From assembly GCA_947476465.1 (NCBI GenBank), contig CANJQN010000024.1, positions 1 to 59,875 of the forward strand: a stretch of DNA of 59,875 nt, read 5' to 3'. Both the position numbers and the translations under genes were made by a program. The notes under the pieces are model-generated. The model was not told the DNA's origin. It did no database searches and saw only the letters and a list, made by a program, of their open reading frames with translations. The stretch's first letter is position 1; each line of letters opens with the position of its first letter. This DNA is from Comamonadaceae bacterium. GTDB taxonomy: Bacteria > Pseudomonadota > Gammaproteobacteria > Burkholderiales > Burkholderiaceae_C. Of the stretch, positions 54,839-59,875 are shown in pieces.

Positions 54839-56023
54839 CTACTTCAGGGGCTCGGGCTTGACCTGCTCCCATGTCTTGGCGACACGGTTGAACTTCTTTC
54901 CGTCAGCGCCCTTGACCACTTCACGCAAGTAGAAGTTCTGGATCAACTCGCGCGTGACCGGATCGACGGTGACAGGGCCCCTCGGGCTTTTCCAGCTGTA
55001 GCCCGCCAGGGACTTGACCGCAAGCTCACCGTTGAACGGCTTGCCCGCCTGGTCGGCGATCATCTTGTAGGCCAGATGCATGGCGTCGTAGGCGCCGATG
55101 CTGAACGAATTGGGGCGGGCGTTCGGACCCACATTCTTCGTCAGCCAGCTTGCGAAGGCGGCGTTCTCCGCATTCTTGGCGTTGGCGTCGATGTAGATGA
55201 TGGACATGAAGCCCAGGATCGAATCATCAAACAGGGGCAGGTCGCTGTCTTCCGCCTCGCCCTGGCCGATGATCATCACCTTTTGCGTCAGTCCGCGGGC
55301 AGCCAGCGCCTTGTTGAACCCCAGGGAGGCCGCGCCCGGCGGCAGGAAGATCTGCAACACGTCCGGGTTGGCGTTGACGATGCGCTCCGCGAACGGCGCG
55401 AAATCAGCGGTGTTGAGCGGGATCCGCACATTGCCGACCATCTGCCCCCCATCAGCTGTGAACTTGGCCATGAAGGCTTGTTCCACCAGGTGCCCAGGGC
55501 CATAGTCGGCCACCGCGACATACCCGCGCGACTTGCCCGACTGGCGAGCGTGGATGGCGGACAACTCGGCCGGCTGGTTGATGGCCTGCCCCATGCGGAC
55601 AAAATACGGCGACATCTTCATCAGCGCGGGGGTTGCGGCGTTCACGATGAACAGCGGCACCTTGGCCGCATTCGCCACGGGCGCGGTGGCCGCGACTTCG
55701 GGGCTCAGGTAAAAGCCCGCTAGCATGTTCACCTTGTCCTTGACCACCAGCTCCTCGGCCAGGCGCTTGGACAGTGTGGGGTCGGGACCGGCGCTGTCGC
55801 GGTAGATCACCTCCACCTTGCGCCCACCGGCCGTGCTGCCGTTGAGCGCCATGTACGCCTGAACGCCTTGACGGAAGGACTCACCCGCAACGGCGAACGG
55901 CCCGGTGTAGGGGCCAACAAAGCCGATTTTGATGGGCTCTTGGGCCGAGGCCAGGAGGGGAGCGCAAAGCGCAGTGGTCGCCGTCAGGACGCCGGCGAGA
56001 AAGCGGGCGAAAGTCTGTCGCAT
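54839..56023 (-). CDS. Branched-chain-type ABC substrate-binding protein
   Basis: A 394-residue periplasmic binding protein with a signal peptide (FLAGVLTATTALCAPLLASA) and the type I fold blocks IKIGFVGPYTGPFA, GFYLSPEVAATAPVANAAKVP and AYDAMHLAYKMI. ATG at 56023 is preferred over 56038 because GAGGTG lies eight bases before it. Relatives in aromatic-degradation clusters bind aromatic acids rather than leucine. It heads the five-gene uptake operon and has element B 70 bases before its start. Confidence 0.93.
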   Translation of the reverse strand: MRQTFARFLAGVLTATTALCAPLLASAQEPIKIGFVGPYTGPFAVAGESFRQGVQAYMALNGSTAGGRKVEVIYRDSAGPDPTLSKRLAEELVVKDKVNMLAGFYLSPEVAATAPVANAAKVPLFIVNAATPALMKMSPYFVRMGQAINQPAELSAIHARQSGKSRGYVAVADYGPGHLVEQAFMAKFTADGGQMVGNVRIPLNTADFAPFAERIVNANPDVLQIFLPPGAASLGFNKALAARGLTQKVMIIGQGEAEDSDLPLFDDSILGFMSIIYIDANAKNAENAAFASWLTKNVGPNARPNSFSIGAYDAMHLAYKMIADQAGKPFNGELAVKSLAGYSWKSPRGPVTVDPVTRELIQNFYLREVVKGADGKKFNRVAKTWEQVKPEPLK

Positions 56024-56092
56024 TGGATAGCACCTCATGATGGATGGGGCAGGCGCCGGTTCGGTCGCCCGTCAGACGAATTTATACAAAAT

Positions 56093-56143
56093 GTCTTCCA
56101 CGGAAGCTACATGCGCAGGCACACTCAAGCCACAGGGGAAACC
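56093..56143 (-). promoter_or_regulatory. Regulatory element B between the uptake operon and the MarR gene
   Basis: The plus strand reads GTCTTCC-AC-GGAAG-CTACAT from 56093 and CCACAGGGGAAACC at 56130-56143. On the minus strand ATGT-AG-CTTCC-GT-GGAAG-ACAT forms an extended imperfect palindrome, of the size MarR dimers bind. The same two blocks, in the same orientation and spacing, occur as element A. A TATAAA at 56087-56082 on the minus strand may be a -10 sequence. The location between divergent genes fits autoregulation by the MarR protein. Confidence 0.65.
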
Positions 56144-56217
56144 CTAAACGCCCTTTGAACCGCCCATCAATTGGGCATGATGTCGGACGTCACCCCGAGC
56201 CCAGGAAAGAATACTCG

Positions 56218-56883
56218 ATGTCTACGGAAGACGCGCCCGCAGAGTCCGAAAAAATCAACGGCAAGGCAAAGAACATGACCGCCGCGAAGGCGGCACGCGG
56301 CGGCGCGAACGGCCTGGGTGAACTCATCACGCTTCAGTGGCAAAGCGAGAGGGGCGACCTCGACCTCGACAACTTCCTGCTGGCGATCTACTTCATGCGC
56401 CTGGGAACGCTGGTGGACCGCGTCTACGACCGGCACTGCCAGGCCACCTACGGGATCAACGGCGGCGACATGCGCCTGATGTTCGCCCTGCGCCGCAGCG
56501 GACCGCCCTACGTCAAGCGGCCCACAGACCTGTTTCGTGCCTTGCTGGTCACCTCGGGCGCCATCACCAAGAAGGTCGACCGCCTGGTGGCCATGGGCTA
56601 TGTCGAGCGCCTGCCCGACCCCACCCACAGCGGCGGATTCCTGGTGCACCTGACCCGCAAGGGATTGCGTGTCGCGGATGAAGCCGTTGAGCATCTGGCC
56701 AACCACTCCGTCCTCGCGCCGGCCATGTCGCAGTTCACACTTGAGGAGCAGCGCAAGGGCATCGAATTCACGCTCAAGACCCTGTGCTCGATTGAAGCCG
56801 CAGACGATTCGGCCAGCGTTGAAGACGAGCCCGCACAGGCGGGCAAGAAGCCCGCAGGCGCGAAGGCGCGTCGCAAGAGCTGA
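56218..56883 (+). CDS. MarR-family regulator of the catabolic island
   Basis: A 221-residue protein, longer than usual for MarR (about 140-160) because of a polar 45-residue N-terminal arm and a Lys/Ala/Pro-rich C-terminal tail. The core shows NFLLAIYFMRLGTLVDRVYD, the recognition helix region RALLVTSGAITKKVDRLVAMGYVERL and the wing DPTHSGGFLVHLTRKGLRVAD. ATG at 56218 follows AGGAAAG. It is divergent from the uptake operon with element B in the gap, and is the only regulator gene in the island, so it is the likely sensor of the substrate. Confidence 0.92.
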   Translation: MSTEDAPAESEKINGKAKNMTAAKAARGGANGLGELITLQWQSERGDLDLDNFLLAIYFMRLGTLVDRVYDRHCQATYGINGGDMRLMFALRRSGPPYVKRPTDLFRALLVTSGAITKKVDRLVAMGYVERLPDPTHSGGFLVHLTRKGLRVADEAVEHLANHSVLAPAMSQFTLEEQRKGIEFTLKTLCSIEAADDSASVEDEPAQAGKKPAGAKARRKS

Positions 56884-56908
56884 TTCGAAATCGCCCTTGC
56901 GCGTCGCC

Positions 56909-56914
56909 TACAAT
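56909..56914 (+). promoter_or_regulatory. Probable -10 box of the SRP RNA gene
   Basis: TACAAT lies eight bases before the first base of the SRP RNA stem. A -35 candidate is weak. Confidence 0.4.
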
Positions 56915-56921
56915 CCCCCCC

Positions 56922-57017
56922 TGACGGGCCTCCCCGCATGGTGAAGCGGCCAACCGGGTCAGGTGGGGAACCAAGCAGCCCTAACTGTGGAGCCAGTGCC
57001 GGGGGTAAGGCTCGTCA
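56922..57017 (+). ncRNA. ffs: 4.5S signal recognition particle RNA
   Basis: The conserved domain IV core is present: GGTCAGGT, a GGAA tetraloop and AAGCAGCCCTAA (56958-56985). The terminal stem pairs TGACGGGCCT (56922-56931) with AGGCTCGTCA (57008-57017), one pair being G-T. In E. coli the tetraloop is closed by CC/GG; here it is GG/CC, a compensatory swap that keeps the stem. The RNA of about 96 nt binds Ffh and is needed for membrane protein targeting. Confidence 0.9.
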
Positions 57018-57025
57018 ACTTTTTT
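57008..57025 (+). terminator. T-run ending the SRP RNA gene
   Basis: The 3' arm of the terminal stem is followed by six T residues (57020-57025), so the RNA's own closing stem can serve as an intrinsic terminator. Confidence 0.55.
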
Positions 57026-57100
57026 CCTCTTTCTGTACGTTCATCACGGCGCGGCATGCGCGCTGTCCTTAAACAGGAATGTGGCCAGCACGGAAACCCC

Positions 57101-57508
57101 ATGAAACTGGACCTGGCACCGCTCATCGATGCCGTTGCGCGCCTGCAAGAAGGTCTGACACGCTACGAGTGCGACATCACCGACACCCAGATTCGAGACG
57201 GCTTGATTCTGCGTCTCAAGTTCACCTACGAGGTGACGCACAAGATGCTCTAGCGCTACTTCGAGTCGGCTGCTGCCGGCCCCACCGAGTTCGATGCGGC
57301 CGATTTTCAGTACCTGATTCGCTCGGGCAATGAACAGGGTCTGCTGCTGGGCGCATGGCCTCAGTGGCGCCAGTATCGGGACATGCGCGCCAAGACCAGC
57401 CATACCTACAACGAAGAAGTCGCGTTGACCGTCGTGGCCGGCATTCCCGGTTTCCTGGGCGAAGCCCGGCACCTGCTGCAGGAGCTGCAGAAAAGGCAGA
57501 CGGCGTGA
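57101..57508 (+). pseudogene. HEPN-domain gene (HI0074/HepT-like) with an internal amber codon
   Basis: The frame starts at ATG 57101 (MKLDLAPLIDAVARLQEGL), meets TAG at 57251-57253 after THKML, and then continues open in the same frame to TGA at 57506-57508. Joined, it gives about 135 codons, the usual length of a HEPN nucleotidyltransferase-partner protein. The family RNase motif R-x4-H (RAKTSH) lies after the amber codon, so the truncated 50-residue product would lack it. A single A-to-T change (AAG to TAG) explains the lesion. It overlaps the MNT gene (GTGA), as in intact modules. Sequencing error is possible. Confidence 0.85.
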
Positions 57509-57843
57509 GCGGCAAGCCTTTGCTCGAGATGACCGACGAGCAGTGGTCCATCGTCAAGACCATTCTTGAGCGGCACGTGCCCGACAAGAACGTGTGGGCC
57601 TTCGGCTCCGGCGCCAAACACAAAGCCAAGGCATTCTCCGATCTGGACCTGGTCATTCTCGGCCCACACCCATTGCCGCCAGACGTATCCTCCGCCATGG
57701 TCGACGACTTCGCCCAGTCGGACTTGCCTTGGAAGGTGGACGTGGTGGACTGGGCCACGACCAGCGAGTCGTTCAGGAAGATCATCGAGCAGCACAAAGT
57801 GGTGGTGCAGTCATCTGTCGAAGGTGCCCAAGGGGCTGGATGA
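57505..57843 (+). CDS. MNT-type nucleotidyltransferase, partner of the HEPN gene
   Basis: A 112-residue minimal nucleotidyltransferase with AFGSGAKHKAKAFSDLDLVI (Gly-Ser then the paired Asp) and the third Asp in WKVDVVDW, so all catalytic residues are in place. The GTG start at 57505 overlaps the HEPN stop. In HEPN/MNT toxin-antitoxin pairs the MNT enzyme blocks the HEPN RNase, in MntA by adding AMP to it. With its toxin broken, this antitoxin may have lost its purpose. Confidence 0.87.
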   Translation: MSGKPLLEMTDEQWSIVKTILERHVPDKNVWAFGSGAKHKAKAFSDLDLVILGPHPLPPDVSSAMVDDFAQSDLPWKVDVVDWATTSESFRKIIEQHKVVVQSSVEGAQGAG

Positions 57844-58028
57844 CGTTCTCCTGGCTCGCCACGAAACAGAAAGCGCCGGACTCTTTGCATGTGGTCCGTG
57901 ACATGCATAGAAATCTCGTATCTCTCTACACACGGCCTCGCCAGCGCTGGCCCGCAGACCAACTCGACCAGGAAACCATGCGCTGGTTGACCGAGGTCTT
58001 CATGATTGATCGGAGCGGGGACGGATGA
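57840..58028 (+). CDS. Small coupled ORF after the MNT gene
   Basis: A 62-residue frame starts at ATG 57840, overlapping the MNT stop as ATGA, and reads MTFSWLATKQKAPDSLHVV and onward to MRWLTEVFMIDRSGDG. I do not recognise it. Codon use is less biased than in housekeeping genes. It may be a real third gene of the module or the remnant of a longer one. Confidence 0.4.
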   Translation: MTFSWLATKQKAPDSLHVVRDMHRNLVSLYTRPRQRWPADQLDQETMRWLTEVFMIDRSGDG

Positions 58029-58041
58029 CAATCTGGTCAGC

Positions 58042-58353
58042 ATGACTAAATTCGTACGCCCCAGTGACCCGCCTTCCAAGCGCCCGGCCCCCCCGCCGGG
58101 GCATTGGCTGCTTCAAGATGCCAAAGCGCGTTTCAGCGAGCTGGTGCGGCGCGTACGCAGTGACGGGCCGCAGCATGTGACCGTACACGGGCGCGATGAA
58201 GTTGTCGTCATCGCCGCCGAAGACTTCCGCCGCTTGCAAGGGGCGCAAACCGGCAAGGCTCTCGTCAACGCTTTACAGGCATCGCCCCATCGGGACATCG
58301 AGCTTCCCCTTCCCTCCTCCGAAGTCGCTCCCGTTCGCGACGTGAAGCTGTGA
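58042..58353 (+). CDS. Phd/YefM-family antitoxin
   Basis: A 103-residue antitoxin with the family core WLLQDAKARFSELVRRV, HVTVHGRDEVVVIAAEDFRRL, followed by the toxin-binding C-terminus with ASPHRDIELPLP. The N-terminal 20 residues are a Pro/Lys-rich extension. Its stop overlaps a GTG that would start the vapC-type toxin gene, the usual coupling. The toxin is broken, so the antitoxin now stands alone. Confidence 0.9.
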   Translation: MTKFVRPSDPPSKRPAPPPGHWLLQDAKARFSELVRRVRSDGPQHVTVHGRDEVVVIAAEDFRRLQGAQTGKALVNALQASPHRDIELPLPSSEVAPVRDVKL

Positions 58354-58564
58354 AGGGTACCTCCTCGACACCAACATCCTGTCCGAACTTCGGCGCTTGC
58401 GCCCTGAGCCGAAAGTGGTTGCCCTCATCAGTACGCAGCCGTTGGAAAGCCTTTTCGTCAGCGCCGTCACTTTTGCAGAAATCCGGTTCGGTATCGAACT
58501 GATCGAGGACATCCATAAGCGCGCGGCCCTCAATGACTGGCTGAACCCACTACTGTCCGGTTAA
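58350..58564 (+). pseudogene. VapC/FitB-type PIN toxin, frameshifted and truncated
   Basis: From GTG 58350 the expected start reads V-K-G and then needs one more base to continue as YLLDTNILSELRRLRPEPK, the PIN motif with the first catalytic Asp; there are three G at 58355-58357 where four would restore the frame. The PIN frame continues with TFAEIRFGIE and NDWL and then enters the left end of the IS element and stops at 58562-58564. About half of a normal toxin of about 140 residues is left, without the later catalytic acids. Confidence 0.85.
58548..58564. repeat. Left terminal inverted repeat of the IS
   Basis: CACTACTGTCCGGTTAA, the exact reverse complement of 59859-59875. Confidence 0.92.
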
Positions 58565-58692
58565 GTGAGCCACGCCGAGCCTGAGATCAAGCATTGGCGC
58601 GGGTTGTAGGCCGATTTCGTTTGGTGCCGACTTGAACTTCGTTTTCCCAGAATCGCGTACTTTCCTCGGCTTAGCAGCCTTGGGGAGCCCGC

Positions 58693-59862
58693 ATGTACGT
58701 CGGCAAGACCTTGTTCGCGCAGATCATGGAGTTTGTCCCTTGGACAAGCTTTGCGCGAATCGTGCAACGCCACGGCGGCAACTCGGGCGTGCGCACGCTG
58801 TCGTGTGCCGAGCAGTTTCGTGCAATGGCTTTCGCCCAACTCACCTGGCGGGAGAGCCTGCGCGACATCGAGGCCAGCCTGTCGGCCAATGCCAGCAAGT
58901 TGTATGCAATGGGGTTTCGCTCGGCAGTCAAACGCTCGACGCTGGCCGACGCCAACGAATCTCGCAATTGGCTGATCTGGTCGGATCTTGCTGCGGTATT
59001 GATTCGTCGCGCTCGCAAGCTCTACTCTGGCGATTCGCTTGGTGTCGACTTGGACAACACGGTGTATGCGCTGGACTCCAGCACCATCGACCTGTGTCTG
59101 AGCCTGTTCGAGTGGGCTCCGTTTCGATCCACGAAAGCCGCCATCAAGCTGCACACGCTGCTGGACCTGCGCGGTGCCATCCCCGCCTTCATCCACATCA
59201 GCGACGGCAAGCTGCACGACGTGAATGTGCTGGACATGCTGACCTTCGAGCCCGGGGCGTTCTATGTGATGGATCGCGGCTATGTCGACTTCGCACGGCT
59301 CTATACGCTGCACCAGACCGGCGCCTTCTTCGTCACCCGCGCGAAGTCGCCGATGGCTGCCAGGCGGGTCTACTCGACACCGACCGATCGCAGCACAGGC
59401 GTCATCAGCGATCAGCAAGTGATGCTCAATGGCTACTACTCGGCCAGGAAGTATCCCGAGCATTTGAGACGCGTCCGATTCAAGGATCCAGAGACAGGCA
59501 AGACGCTGATCTTCCTGACCAACAACACGGCATTGCCGGCATTGACGATTGCCGCGCTTTACAAGAGCCGTTGGCAGGTCGAACTGTTCTTCAAGTGGAT
59601 CAAGCAGCATCTGCGCATCAAACATTTCCTGGGCAACAGCGAGAACGCCGTGAAGACGCAGGTGTGGTGCGCAGTGGCCACCTACGTGCTCATCGCCATC
59701 GTCAAGAAGGAGCTTCATCTTGATGCCTCGCTCTACACCTGTCTACAGATTCTGTCGGTCTCGGTTTTCGAGAAAACCCAGCTTTCATGCGCCTTGCAGG
59801 CCGACGCCACAGACCTCGAAATGCCCAGCGTAGCTAACCAGTTGAATTTGTTCAACTTTTAA
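58693..59862 (+). CDS. IS4-family transposase
   Basis: A 389-residue DDE transposase with the N-terminal DUF4372-type region (KTLFAQIMEFVPW...LSCAEQFRAMAFAQL) and the catalytic core: first Asp in ALDSSTIDLCL, second Asp in FYVMDRGYVDFARL and the Y-(2)-R-(3)-E-(6)-K signature in YKSRWQVELFFKWIK. All catalytic residues are present and the frame is uninterrupted, so the element is probably active. The start ATG lies 128 bases inside the left end. Confidence 0.94.
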   Translation: MYVGKTLFAQIMEFVPWTSFARIVQRHGGNSGVRTLSCAEQFRAMAFAQLTWRESLRDIEASLSANASKLYAMGFRSAVKRSTLADANESRNWLIWSDLAAVLIRRARKLYSGDSLGVDLDNTVYALDSSTIDLCLSLFEWAPFRSTKAAIKLHTLLDLRGAIPAFIHISDGKLHDVNVLDMLTFEPGAFYVMDRGYVDFARLYTLHQTGAFFVTRAKSPMAARRVYSTPTDRSTGVISDQQVMLNGYYSARKYPEHLRRVRFKDPETGKTLIFLTNNTALPALTIAALYKSRWQVELFFKWIKQHLRIKHFLGNSENAVKTQVWCAVATYVLIAIVKKELHLDASLYTCLQILSVSVFEKTQLSCALQADATDLEMPSVANQLNLFNF

Positions 59863-59875
59863 CCGGACAGTAGTG
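59859..59875. repeat. Right terminal inverted repeat of the IS
   Basis: TTAACCGGACAGTAGTG; it includes the transposase stop codon and reaches the end of the window. Confidence 0.92.

Larger units (their letters stand above)
58548..59875 (+). mobile_element. IS4-family insertion sequence, 1328 bp
   Basis: The element is bounded by perfect 17-bp terminal inverted repeats, CACTACTGTCCGGTTAA at 58548-58564 and TTAACCGGACAGTAGTG at 59859-59875. It contains one transposase gene whose stop codon lies inside the right repeat. It is inserted in the vapC gene. The right repeat ends at the last base of the window, so target duplication cannot be checked. Confidence 0.92.

Overview
The window is about 60 kb of high-GC DNA with the gene content of a betaproteobacterium, most likely a Burkholderiales genome of the Comamonadaceae type. 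The evidence is the housekeeping set (queG, tsaE, amiC, mutL, miaA, pilU, and dnaX-ybaB-recR read in that direction), heavy use of C/G third positions, REP-like repeats reading as 'WIPAFAGMT', and palindrome-rich intergenic repeats. This is inference from sequence features; no database search was possible. The last base of the window coincides with the last base of an IS4-family element, which suggests a contig end caused by a repeated IS.

Layout. (1) 1-18.5 kb: housekeeping genes (queG, tsaE, amiC, mutL, a lipoprotein hydrolase, miaA, then an AttEFGH-like ABC/FtsX/lipocalin-type operon). They are interrupted at 3.1-9.4 kb by two minus-strand genes for large proteins of unknown function. One has 1524 residues and a duplicated module of about 335 residues, and looks like a secreted or effector-type protein. 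(2) 18.5-27.8 kb: pilU, a TerC-family gene, and a tightly packed minus-strand operon marR-nodT-emrA-emrB-response regulator-histidine kinase with a palindromic operator at its head. (3) 27.8-32.5 kb: a PAS-only protein, a repeat-rich gap, an orphan nitrate/sulfonate-type binding protein, then recR, ybaB and dnaX. dnaX carries a nine-A slippery run that could give a short gamma-like product.

(4) 32.5-56.9 kb: a 24-kb catabolic island with every enzyme and transporter gene on the minus strand, controlled by a divergent MarR-family gene at the right end. Read 5' to 3' on the minus strand it encodes a branched-chain-type ABC uptake system (54.8-51.5 kb), then an SDR, three phthalate-dioxygenase-type Rieske oxygenases with a seven-ligand bacteriohemerythrin between them, a second SDR, an HSL-type esterase, an FMN 2-hydroxyacid dehydrogenase, a D-2-hydroxyacid dehydrogenase, a sugar-isomerase-like TIM barrel, an alpha/beta hydrolase, a complete oligopeptide-type ABC transporter, a beta-lactamase-fold esterase and a zinc alcohol dehydrogenase. 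Both transcription units have the same two-block element about 55-70 bp before the first start codon. The simplest reading is one regulon that imports, de-esterifies or hydrolyses, and oxygenates an aromatic or similar compound whose identity cannot be read from sequence. No oxygenase reductase is encoded in the island.

(5) 56.9-59.9 kb: the 4.5S SRP RNA gene, followed by decayed toxin-antitoxin DNA. A HEPN gene has an internal amber codon, its MNT nucleotidyltransferase is intact, a small coupled ORF follows, and a Phd-type antitoxin precedes a vapC toxin gene broken by a one-base deletion and by insertion of a 1328-bp IS4-family element with perfect 17-bp terminal inverted repeats.
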